From Methanobacterium sp. (GTDB taxonomy: Archaea; Methanobacteriota; Methanobacteria; Methanobacteriales; Methanobacteriaceae), in NCBI GenBank assembly GCA_030539815.1, contig JAUNXM010000115.1, positions 1-6,350 of the forward strand: a stretch of 6,350 nt of DNA, written 5' to 3'. A program made the position numbers and the translations under genes. Under the pieces are notes generated by a model that did no database searches, was not told where the DNA came from, and worked only from the letters and a program-made list of their open reading frames with translations. Shown piece after piece: positions 1 through 6,350 of this stretch; the stretch's first letter is position 1, and each line of letters begins with the position of its first letter.

Positions 1-554
1 CTGAAATAGAAACTTCTGAAACTGAAGTTGAAGGAGTATCCGAAGAAGTAAAACCCAGCATACCCACAGTCAAACCACCGATTTCATTCCCATCATTACC
101 GAAACATGTTGAAGTTCCAGAAGACCTTGAAAATCGTTCAAAGCTCATATTAGACATTTATGAATCTATATTCCTGGCCATGTCCATGGGGGCAGCCAAA
201 ATAATGGGAGTAGCCCCTGCAAGGGGACTTACTAAACAATTCCTACCCTTTGAAGAGTTTAAAAGACTCCTGGAAAACGTTGATTTAAAGAGCAATGCCA
301 CCATTGACTTTGCCCAGATCAAGAAAAATACTGAAGAAATCCCACTCCCGGAACGGGAAGAAATATTCATCCAAGATTTTAACCGCATTATTGAAATCAT
401 AACGGAAAATTATGGCAGAGTAATGGGTTACGAGGCCTTTAGGGGCATGGTAAGACCAGAATTTATGGAAATCAAAAAATCATATGGAAAAGCAATGGAT
501 GAATTGAACATAAAACAAGGCATGCATCCAGAAATTGCCCATCTATTAGTTTAA
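1..554 (+). CDS. 3' end of an unrecognised protein (acidic linker plus helical C-terminal domain)
   Basis: The reading frame is open from the first complete codon (base 3) to TAA at 552-554, giving 183 residues with the N-terminus outside the window. The first in-frame ATG (180) is not a likely start, because the frame upstream is open and protein-like. Visible residues 1-45 or so are rich in Glu, Pro, Thr and Ser (for example [15 protein letters not shown], then [18 protein letters not shown]), which looks like a disordered linker. The remaining ~130 residues look alpha-helical with mixed charge and contain [20 protein letters not shown], an [12 protein letters not shown] segment and a C-terminal [11 protein letters not shown] see no catalytic motif, membrane segment or metal-binding cluster and cannot name a family. 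The layout suggests a C-terminal module tethered to an upstream domain that is not visible. It runs in the same direction as rfcS, but about 300 bases of AT-rich spacer separate them, so co-transcription is unlikely. That it is a real gene is well supported; its function is unknown. Confidence 0.8.
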   Translation, partial: EIETSETEVEGVSEEVKPSIPTVKPPISFPSLPKHVEVPEDLENRSKLILDIYESIFLAMSMGAAKIMGVAPARGLTKQFLPFEEFKRLLENVDLKSNATIDFAQIKKNTEEIPLPEREEIFIQDFNRIIEIITENYGRVMGYEAFRGMVRPEFMEIKKSYGKAMDELNIKQGMHPEIAHLLV

Positions 555-628
555 TATTGGAAATTCGAATTAAAAATCCGTAATAAGAAAATATTTTAAA
601 AATTTAAATTTATCCCTATACTGGGAAC

Positions 629-658
629 TGATATTTCTTATCCTACTTATCTTTTTTC
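629..658 (+). terminator. Oligo-T transcription terminator of the upstream gene
   Basis: A pyrimidine-rich run of about 30 bases ends in six consecutive T (652-657), 75-100 bases after the TAA of the unrecognised gene. Archaeal RNA polymerase commonly terminates at such T-rich tracts without a hairpin, and I see no strong stem before it. The assignment rests on composition and position only. Confidence 0.45.
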
Positions 659-681
659 AAAACAATACCCATTTAAAAGGA

Positions 682-709
682 TTATAAAAATTTATGAAGA
701 TTTTTATAA
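682..709. repeat. Perfect 10-bp inverted repeat containing TATA-like arms
   Basis: Arm 1 (682-691, TTATAAAAAT) is the exact reverse complement of arm 2 (700-709, ATTTTTATAA), with an 8-base loop TTATGAAG. The stem is pure A/T, so as RNA it would be weak. As DNA it presents TATA-like sequence on both strands and could be a regulator site or simply AT-rich chance. Confidence 0.5.
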
Positions 710-710
710 A
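703..710 (+). promoter_or_regulatory. Candidate distal TATA box for rfcS-rfcL (TTTATAAA)
   Basis: TTTATAAA matches the archaeal TATA consensus and is preceded by the purine-rich GAAGA, a plausible BRE. Initiation about 25 bases downstream would leave a leader of roughly 130 bases before the rfcS ATG, which is long. A weaker alternative is TTTTTAAAATA at 783-793, preceded by CAAAAC, which would give a leader of about 50 bases. The sequence alone does not decide between them. Confidence 0.4.
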
Positions 711-782
711 CTCTTTTTATTAATTAAGCAAATTATAACCTTTAAAGGAGTTAATTAACTGGTGATGTTTAAATTTCAAAAC

Positions 783-793
783 TTTTTAAAATA
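783..793 (+). promoter_or_regulatory. Candidate proximal TATA-like element for rfcS-rfcL
   Basis: TTTTTAAAATA, preceded by CAAAAC, lies 69 bases before the rfcS ATG. A start near base 812 would give a more usual leader of about 50 bases. The core match is weaker than TTTATAAA at 703-710. Confidence 0.35.
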
Positions 794-851
794 CCAGTTA
801 CATAGCTATAGTCATATTACATTCACGAGAACATTAATAGTAAAAAAAAAC

Positions 852-857
852 GGTGAT
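852..857 (+). promoter_or_regulatory. rfcS ribosome binding site GGTGAT
   Basis: GGTGAT is complementary to the AUCACC at the archaeal 16S rRNA 3' end and sits four bases before ATG 862. A possible GTG start at 853 lies inside this motif, so the motif decides in favour of ATG 862 and the protein start [11 protein letters not shown]. Confidence 0.75.
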
Positions 858-861
858 AATC

Positions 862-1827
862 ATGAACGGACCATGGGTGGAAAGATACCGACCACAAGAC
901 CTGGATGAAGTTGTGGGTCAAGATCATATCATACAAAGACTTAAACAGTATATAAACGAGGAGAGCATGCCTAACCTCATGTTCACTGGGCCAGCGGGAG
1001 TGGGAAAAACAACCACTGCCATTGCACTGGCCAAAGCTATGCTGGGGGAATACTGGAAACAGAATTTTTTGGAGTTAAATGCATCTGATGCCAGGGGTAT
1101 TGAGACAGTACGTAAAGACATTAAAAGTTTCTGCCGACTAAAGGCAGTGGGGGCTCCATTCCGGATTATTTTCCTGGATGAAGTGGATAACATGACCAAA
1201 GATGCCCAGCACGCTCTCCGGCGTGAAATGGAGATGTACACCAAAACATCCTCATTCATACTATCCTGTAATTACTCATCCAAGATCATTGACCCCATAC
1301 AATCCCGTTGTGCCATATTCAGATTTGCACCAATCAAAGGTCACCAAGTCATAAAGAGACTGGAAATAATCGCCAAAGCAGAAAACGTTAATTATGCTCC
1401 AGGAACTCTTGAAAGCATAGTTTATTTCGCTGAAGGAGATATGCGTCGGGCAGTTAACATCCTACAATCCACAGCATCAATGGGTGAGGAAGTTAACGAG
1501 GAAACTGTCCATGATGTGGTCTCCAAAGCCAGACCCCAAGATGTCCGCAGAATTGTTAACCTGGCACTGGATGGAGATTTCATGGGTGCCCGTGATCTTT
1601 TACGCGAGGTTATGGTAGTTCAGGGAACCAGTGGTGAAGATATGGTAACCCAAGTTTATCAAGAAGTCTCCAAGATGTCTATGGACGATCTTATCTCCAG
1701 TGAAAATTACATCAACCTGGTTGAACACATCGGGGAGTACGATTTCCGGATAAGGGAAGGTGCTAATCCAAGAATACAATTAGAAGCTCTTTTAACCAAA
1801 TTTTTACCAAAGGAAAAGGCAGATTAG
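862..1827 (+). CDS. rfcS: Replication factor C small subunit (clamp loader ATPase)
   Basis: A 321-residue AAA+ ATPase, the usual length for an archaeal RfcS. Four copies would join one RfcL in the pentamer that opens the PCNA ring and loads it onto primer-template DNA at replication and repair sites. Visible motifs: RFC box WVERYRP (5-11), Walker A GPAGVGKT (43-50), ELNASDARG (71-79), Walker B FLDEVD (104-109), sensor 1 SCNYSS around N137, the SRC motif (148-150) whose Arg149 is the arginine finger acting on the neighbouring subunit, and sensor 2 GDMRRA around Arg195. The C-terminal collar ends with [24 protein letters not shown] 853 would add three residues, but the ribosome binding site and the MNGPWVE start I recall from relatives favour ATG 862. 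No intein interrupts it, unlike the RFC genes of some archaea. rfcL begins one base after its stop, so the two are co-transcribed and probably translationally coupled. Confidence 0.97.
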   Translation: MNGPWVERYRPQDLDEVVGQDHIIQRLKQYINEESMPNLMFTGPAGVGKTTTAIALAKAMLGEYWKQNFLELNASDARGIETVRKDIKSFCRLKAVGAPFRIIFLDEVDNMTKDAQHALRREMEMYTKTSSFILSCNYSSKIIDPIQSRCAIFRFAPIKGHQVIKRLEIIAKAENVNYAPGTLESIVYFAEGDMRRAVNILQSTASMGEEVNEETVHDVVSKARPQDVRRIVNLALDGDFMGARDLLREVMVVQGTSGEDMVTQVYQEVSKMSMDDLISSENYINLVEHIGEYDFRIREGANPRIQLEALLTKFLPKEKAD

Positions 1828-1828
1828 G

Positions 1829-3364
<1,536 letters not shown>

Positions 3365-3375
3365 AAATTTTCATA

Positions 3376-3418
3376 TTTTTTTCTATTCCTATTCTTTTCT
3401 ATTTTTTTAATTTTCTTC
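3376..3418 (+). terminator. T-tract terminator of the rfc operon
   Basis: Two runs of seven T (3376-3382 and 3402-3408) and further pyrimidine-rich sequence to 3418 lie within 55 bases of the rfcL stop on the coding strand. This is the typical archaeal oligo-T terminator form. On the opposite strand the same bases are A-rich, so they would not serve the converging transporter gene. Confidence 0.6.
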
Positions 3419-3435
3419 TAAATATGGTTAGATGT

Positions 3436-3453
3436 TAATCCTGTGAAGGATTA
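3436..3453 (-). repeat. Small hairpin after the transporter gene
   Basis: TAATCC (3436-3441) and GGATTA (3448-3453) form a perfect 6-bp stem with a six-base loop, 14 bases beyond the stop codon of the minus-strand transporter. No T-run follows on the minus strand, so it could be a 3'-end stabilising or processing structure rather than an intrinsic terminator. Confidence 0.35.
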
Positions 3454-3466
3454 GACCAAATTAAGT

Positions 3467-4816
3467 TTAGAATGCTAGTCCCAGTGTAAATAATACCATC
3501 AACACCAGGAATGTATTTGCTACCGGGTCAGTTATACTGGTGGATAATGGTATAACAATGTTGTCAGGATCAAGACCCCTTCGATAGGAGAGGATGTTCA
3601 GATAAAATGCAATTAAAAGAATGATTGGGGTGAGCATTAATCCGGCGGATGTACTGATAAAAACCATTTGAGCAATCCCCACTGAATTCACACCTATAAC
3701 TATTGACCCAAAGTAAGCTAAAATACCTATTAGGGGGTAAATGATTATTGCCAAGATTATAATTATGGCAAAATTCCTTAATGCTCCTTCTGTTGGTCTT
3801 AAGGAAGATTCTATTGATCCAATGTGTAATCCAGAAGATAACCTTGCACCCAGAATGCTTACCAGGTCTCCACTTTCCCCTGAAAACAATGGCACCAGGG
3901 CCAGAATGCCGGGATTACTTAGAATTGTTGAGAAACTACTGTTCAAAATAGTACCGGCAGTTGTTCCAAATAGAGATGAAATAAACAAGGTGGGAGTACT
4001 GTGCACGATTATCTTCTTAAGATGGCTTCCACTTTTTATCCCGTAAATAAATCCCATAATTCCAATTATAATAAATATTACAAATAAAATAGTATCTACA
4101 TGACAATTTCTTATCCATAATAAGATTTGCACTGCTAAGAGGATTGAAGGGATTGTGAAAAGGTCTCCAAAAGATGCAATTAACGGTGTTGTTACATTAT
4201 CCGGGTCCCATCCATTCTCATAACTTTTTATTGAGATTAAAATTGTTGCAGGTATAAGCAGAGCACCGGAAAAAATCCCTCCCAGTACAGAAATTATTGT
4301 GAAATCCACGATACTGATACTTTCAAATCCAAGAAAAACACAAAAAACCTTAGCTGCAAATGCAAGAAAAATTGACAATATAATGGTCAGTATCATTGCG
4401 GAAATGATGTTCTGATTTAATATAGGTGATTTTTTTAATTCAGGAGTTAAAGTACCGATATGGAGGTTTGAGCCTAATCTTGACCCTAATGCACCAAATA
4501 TGTTTCCCCTCATCCCAATTGCTCCCGGGATAAGAACTAGAAGACCAGGAAGCATTTCTAATGTATTAGTCATTCCAATTAATAGGATACCTGCTATTAA
4601 ATCCCCTATAGCACATATAAAAAGGGCAGTTATAGTTTCGCCCAAAACCCGTGCAAAATCTCTAAAAAAGTTAGTTACTTTGCCACTTATTATGAAGGGA
4701 ATCTGGAGAATCTTTAAAGACCTTTTTGAAACTAGGACTGATAATCTTACCATCCAGTTTAGAATGATATGTATTATATCGCCAATCTTCTTCAGTAGTT
4801 TCTCCGTCCATTTCAC
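3467..4816 (-). CDS. Tandem MgtE-domain (SLC41-like) divalent cation permease
   Basis: A 449-residue, very hydrophobic multi-pass membrane protein with two copies of the MgtE transmembrane domain, about residues 60-235 and 275-449. Repeat-to-repeat matches are clear. [15 protein letters not shown] with [12 protein letters not shown] (91-121) pairs with [15 protein letters not shown] with [12 protein letters not shown] (303-333). [12 protein letters not shown] (201-212) pairs with [12 protein letters not shown] (413-424), followed by Asp218 and Asp430. In MgtE and SLC41 proteins the Asp of the DP motif lies in the ion pathway, so Mg2+ or another divalent cation is the likely substrate. It lacks the cytosolic N-domain and CBS pair that gate bacterial MgtE, and fits the archaeal 'permease similar to cation transporters' group (COG1824, from memory). 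The start is GTG 4816 with GGGTGG four bases upstream and its own TATA box. The first ~55 residues look basic and amphipathic. It is downstream of the Lrp gene in the same direction. Direction and ion of transport are not provable from sequence. Confidence 0.85.
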   Translation of the reverse strand: MKWTEKLLKKIGDIIHIILNWMVRLSVLVSKRSLKILQIPFIISGKVTNFFRDFARVLGETITALFICAIGDLIAGILLIGMTNTLEMLPGLLVLIPGAIGMRGNIFGALGSRLGSNLHIGTLTPELKKSPILNQNIISAMILTIILSIFLAFAAKVFCVFLGFESISIVDFTIISVLGGIFSGALLIPATILISIKSYENGWDPDNVTTPLIASFGDLFTIPSILLAVQILLWIRNCHVDTILFVIFIIIGIMGFIYGIKSGSHLKKIIVHSTPTLFISSLFGTTAGTILNSSFSTILSNPGILALVPLFSGESGDLVSILGARLSSGLHIGSIESSLRPTEGALRNFAIIIILAIIIYPLIGILAYFGSIVIGVNSVGIAQMVFISTSAGLMLTPIILLIAFYLNILSYRRGLDPDNIVIPLSTSITDPVANTFLVLMVLFTLGLAF

Positions 4817-4864
4817 CTAACCACCCTGAAATTAGAGTAAGGGCTGATTTTACCAAATAAAGTT

Positions 4865-4872
4865 CATATAAA
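4865..4872 (-). promoter_or_regulatory. TATA box of the MgtE-like transporter gene
   Basis: On the minus strand this reads TTTATATG, preceded by AAGATG. Transcription would start near base 4843, leaving a leader of about 27 bases before GTG 4816. The transporter can therefore be transcribed independently of the upstream Lrp gene. The half-site TTACCAAA (plus strand, 4850-4857) lies between this box and the predicted start. Confidence 0.55.
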
Positions 4873-4938
4873 CATCTTAAATCATTGTATTTGCTAAGTA
4901 TCATCTGATTTTTCGACATTTCTACCTTAATTATTCCT

Positions 4939-5376
4939 TTAAAGTGATGGAATATCCTCTTTAACTCGTTCCATTACTATCATTTCTGTCAAATCTTCAA
5001 CACCATCAATTGAACGGATTTTTGAATTTATCAATTGATTCAGGTCCTCAATACTCTTTACCCATACTTTGATCAGAATATCATATTCGCCAGAAACACT
5101 GTAAACTTCTGAAACTTCATTAAGCTTTGAAAGTTCCTCTTTTACCAGTTCGTGCTTTTCAGACTCAGTCTGAATAATGATAATGGAAGTTATTTCCAGG
5201 CCGATTTTCTGCCAATCCGGTATTAAAGTAAAACGTTTTATTACGTTTTTCTCTAATTTTTTTAGACGGTTTGATATGGTTGCATCGGGAATATCAATTT
5301 CTTTTGACATCTGCGATATTGTAATCCTGGAATTCTTAATTAAGGAACGGAGTATAGCTAGATCTACATCGTCCAT
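4939..5376 (-). CDS. Lrp/AsnC-family transcriptional regulator
   Basis: A 145-residue two-domain regulator of normal Lrp/AsnC length. Residues 1-48 form the N-terminal winged helix-turn-helix: [20 protein letters not shown], then SQMSKEI as helix 2 and [12 protein letters not shown] (31-42) as recognition helix. Residues ~60-137 are the RAM/AsnC ligand-binding and oligomerisation domain, with the characteristic GEYDI (96-100). Family members are DNA-binding dimers or octamers that sense amino acids or other small molecules; the ligand here cannot be told. The frame also permits GTG 5418, but that lies upstream of the transcription start predicted from the TATA box at 5424-5431 and would add [14 protein letters not shown], which is not part of the family fold. 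ATG 5376, with AGGGTG nine bases upstream, is preferred. A near-palindrome overlaps its BRE, suggesting autoregulation. It lies between the PhoU/TrkA_C gene and the transporter, making both candidate targets. Confidence 0.92.
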   Translation of the reverse strand: MDDVDLAILRSLIKNSRITISQMSKEIDIPDATISNRLKKLEKNVIKRFTLIPDWQKIGLEITSIIIIQTESEKHELVKEELSKLNEVSEVYSVSGEYDILIKVWVKSIEDLNQLINSKIRSIDGVEDLTEMIVMERVKEDIPSL

Positions 5377-5423
5377 TTTTTCCAACACCCTACATAATTC
5401 AAAATAAAATATATCCACAGTAC

Positions 5424-5431
5424 TTATAAAG
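5424..5431 (-). promoter_or_regulatory. TATA box of the Lrp-family gene
   Basis: On the minus strand this reads CTTTATAA, preceded by the purine-containing CAAACC as BRE. The predicted start lies near base 5402, giving a leader of about 25 bases to ATG 5376. This placement is the main argument against the upstream GTG at 5418 as translation start. Confidence 0.65.
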
Positions 5432-5432
5432 G

Positions 5433-5450
5433 TTTGGGAATATTACCAAA
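5433..5450. promoter_or_regulatory. Near-perfect dyad overlapping the Lrp gene BRE (candidate operator)
   Basis: TTTGGGAATATTACCAAA is symmetric at 16 of 18 positions (TTTGG, AATATT core, CCAAA). It begins one base beyond the TATA box, so bound protein would cover the BRE and could block TFB. Its size and symmetry suit an Lrp-family dimer. That it is the operator of this regulator is inference. Confidence 0.45.
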
Positions 5451-5495
5451 ATTTTTGAACGAAATGAGTATTTTTCTAAATTTACACTCAAGATC

Positions 5496-5507
5496 TAGAA
5501 ATTTCTA
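5496..5507. repeat. Perfect 12-bp palindrome TAGAAATTTCTA
   Basis: It lies 65-76 bases upstream of the Lrp gene's TATA box, in the spacer between the two genes. With flanks the symmetry reaches 16 of 18 positions (5493-5510). The nonamer TTTCTAAAT occurs at 5473-5481 and again at 5502-5510, 29 bases apart. This could be a second, upstream regulator site; the AT-rich background makes chance a real alternative. Confidence 0.35.
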
Positions 5508-5580
5508 AATAAAAAATATATTTTCAAAATAATTTGTGAAAAAAAGAGCACTAAAAAAATAATATTTAAAATTTGAGGGT

Positions 5581-5611
5581 AATTAAAAATTCATTTAATA
5601 ATAAAATGAAT
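5581..5611 (-). terminator. Hairpin plus T-run terminator of the PhoU/TrkA_C gene
   Basis: ATTCATTT (5589-5596) and AAATGAAT (5604-5611) form a perfect 8-bp stem with a seven-base loop, starting five bases after the minus-strand stop codon. On that strand the stem runs straight into TTTTTAATT. The stem is AT-rich, but position and T-run suit a terminator, which would separate this gene from the Lrp gene. Confidence 0.55.
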
Positions 5612-5616
5612 ATGCT

Positions 5617-6222
5617 CTAATCTTCAGTGAATTCTTCGTATTCGAGATCTTCCAGCTTAGTTTCCCCATTTGCAAGTTGTATAAGGAGAGATCCGCCAGT
5701 TTCGTTTCCTTTAGCTATAAGTGAATCCCCAGCAGAAAGCATGGTATTTTTATCAGGGCCATAAATCCAGGATTCATTTCTTCTGATGGCAATTACAGTC
5801 ATTCCCGTTCTAGTAGCAAGTAAAAGTTCTCCTAAAGATTTATCAGTTAGTTCTGAACCTTCAACTATTTTTACCCGCATAATAACTTCATCCGACTCTT
5901 CCATAACCATTTTAAATACAGGATGCGGTTTCATATCTTTTAAAACTAGATCAGCAATATCTTTTGCCGAATCAGCTATGGTTTCAGCAGCTTCACCTAC
6001 TTCAAGAAGAGCCGTTAATTTTTCGGCATCCTCCACTGTTCTTGCAGCGAGAAGTGATTCTTTCTTAATTTGGTAGTTAAGCCTATTAACTTTGTTTTCA
6101 AGTTTTATAACTTCTTCTGCAGCATCTTTACTATTAAAAAGTAGTGCAGAATATGCTAAGTCCACCATTAATTCGGACATGTTCTTCATTTCAATTAAAA
6201 TGTCCTTAATACTTTTGGGCAC
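5617..6222 (-). CDS. PhoU-like + TrkA_C (RCK_C) domain protein, probable transporter regulator
   Basis: A 201-residue soluble protein with two domains. Residues ~5-97 are helical and PhoU-like, with the regularly spaced acidic patterns [19 protein letters not shown] (34-52) and [19 protein letters not shown] (76-94). This is about half the length of a full six-helix PhoU. Residues ~110-178 match Trk[22 protein letters not shown], then [15 protein letters not shown], then [19 protein letters not shown]. An acidic tail follows (183-201). There are no membrane segments or Rossmann NAD-binding motif. TrkA_C domains are ligand-sensing cytosolic parts of cation channels and transporters. Proteins of this arrangement (COG3273, from memory) occur with MgtE-like permeases in archaea, so a regulatory role for the nearby transporter is likely but inferred. 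The start is GTG 6222, five bases after GGAGGAT. It has its own TATA box and a hairpin terminator. Confidence 0.85.
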   Translation of the reverse strand: MPKSIKDILIEMKNMSELMVDLAYSALLFNSKDAAEEVIKLENKVNRLNYQIKKESLLAARTVEDAEKLTALLEVGEAAETIADSAKDIADLVLKDMKPHPVFKMVMEESDEVIMRVKIVEGSELTDKSLGELLLATRTGMTVIAIRRNESWIYGPDKNTMLSAGDSLIAKGNETGGSLLIQLANGETKLEDLEYEEFTED

Positions 6223-6227
6223 CTTTC

Positions 6228-6234
6228 ATCCTCC
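6228..6234 (-). promoter_or_regulatory. Ribosome binding site of the PhoU/TrkA_C gene
   Basis: On the minus strand this is GGAGGAT, followed by GAAAG and then GTG 6222. The strong match and five-base spacing fix the GTG start. The ATG at 6229-6227, inside the motif, opens only a seven-codon frame, and the later in-frame ATG at codon 12 lacks such a site. Confidence 0.75.
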
Positions 6235-6259
6235 AGATATTCTAGGGTTTAATAAACTA

Positions 6260-6291
<32 letters not shown>

Positions 6292-6350
6292 TTCTCTAAT
6301 ATTTGAGATACTATAAAACTAACCCAAATCAGAGTACTTTAGTGACGTAT

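Larger units (their letters stand above)
555..861. other. AT-rich spacer upstream of the rfc operon
   Basis: About 300 bases with no convincing gene. It holds an oligo-T terminator (629-658) and a perfect 10-bp inverted repeat, TTATAAAAAT / ATTTTTATAA (682-691 and 700-709, 8-base loop). Two copies of the palindrome TTAATTAA lie at 720-727 and 751-758, the second inside GTTAATTAAC. A run of nine A (842-850) directly precedes the rfcS ribosome binding site. A 47-codon reading frame (765-908) runs out of the spacer into rfcS in another frame; I do not call it as a gene. Confidence 0.7.

Noticed and set aside
853..861. GTG 853 as the start of RfcS
   Set aside because: It sits within the GGTGAT ribosome binding site that is correctly spaced for ATG 862, and MNGPWVE is the N-terminus I expect for the family.
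924..1259. 111-codon minus-strand frame inside rfcS
   Set aside because: It lies fully antisense to the conserved Walker A and B region of rfcS and has no recognisable protein features; it is a shadow frame.
4500..4820. 106-codon plus-strand frame opposite the transporter's N-terminal region
   Set aside because: It is antisense to a clearly supported membrane protein, with no ribosome binding site, promoter or recognisable motif.
4671..4919. 82-codon minus-strand frame beginning MSKNQMILSKYNDL, overlapping the transporter's 5' end
   Set aside because: It runs across the transporter's TATA box and over the first ~150 bases of its coding region in another frame. It has no clear ribosome binding site, and its second half is a frame-shifted reading of a well-supported gene. 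It also does not supply a missing N-terminus, since the MgtE repeats are complete without it.
5377..5418. GTG 5418 as the start of the Lrp-family protein
   Set aside because: It lies upstream of the transcription start expected from the TATA box at 5424-5431, and the 14 extra residues are outside the family fold. ATG 5376 has a plausible ribosome binding site.

Overview
The window looks like chromosomal DNA of a methanogenic archaeon, most probably class Methanobacteria (a Methanobacterium-like genome). Three things point there. The adjacent genes for the small and large subunits of archaeal replication factor C closely resemble what I remember of the Methanothermobacter proteins. Promoters have archaeal TATA/BRE form. 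Ribosome binding sites match the GGAGGTGATC-type archaeal anti-Shine-Dalgarno. Genes are moderately AT-rich and the spacers are very AT-rich. The genus is an inference from memory, not from a search.

Layout. (1) Bases 1-554, + strand: the 3' end of a gene I do not recognise, an acidic/proline-rich linker followed by a roughly 130-residue, probably helical C-terminal domain. (2) Bases 555-861: an AT-rich spacer with an oligo-T terminator, candidate rfcS promoters, a perfect 10-bp inverted repeat and two TTAATTAA palindromes. (3) Bases 862-3364, + strand: a two-gene operon, rfcS then rfcL, separated by one base. Together they encode the clamp loader that opens PCNA and places it on primed DNA. 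RfcL ends in a Lys/Ser-rich tail of about 100 residues and a C-terminal PCNA-binding (PIP) motif. (4) Bases 3365-3466: a convergent spacer with T-tracts terminating rfcL. (5) Bases 3467-6222, - strand, three genes read in the order PhoU/TrkA_C protein, Lrp/AsnC regulator, tandem MgtE-domain membrane transporter. Each has its own recognisable TATA box, so they are a cluster rather than one strict operon. (6) Bases 6223-6350: the promoter region of the PhoU/TrkA_C gene; I see no other gene there.

How the genes work together. RfcS and RfcL form one known complex. The minus-strand cluster looks like a cation (probably Mg2+ or another divalent ion) transport module. It has a two-repeat MgtE/SLC41-like permease without the bacterial cytosolic N and CBS domains, and a separate soluble PhoU + TrkA_C protein that could act as its ligand-sensing regulatory part. 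An Lrp-family transcription factor is encoded between them. A near-perfect dyad overlaps the regulator's own BRE/TATA, and one of its half-sites (TTACCAAA) recurs just downstream of the transporter's TATA box, so local control of the transporter is a testable idea. Nothing here is a mobile element, CRISPR array, or tRNA/rRNA gene, and neither RFC gene carries an intein.
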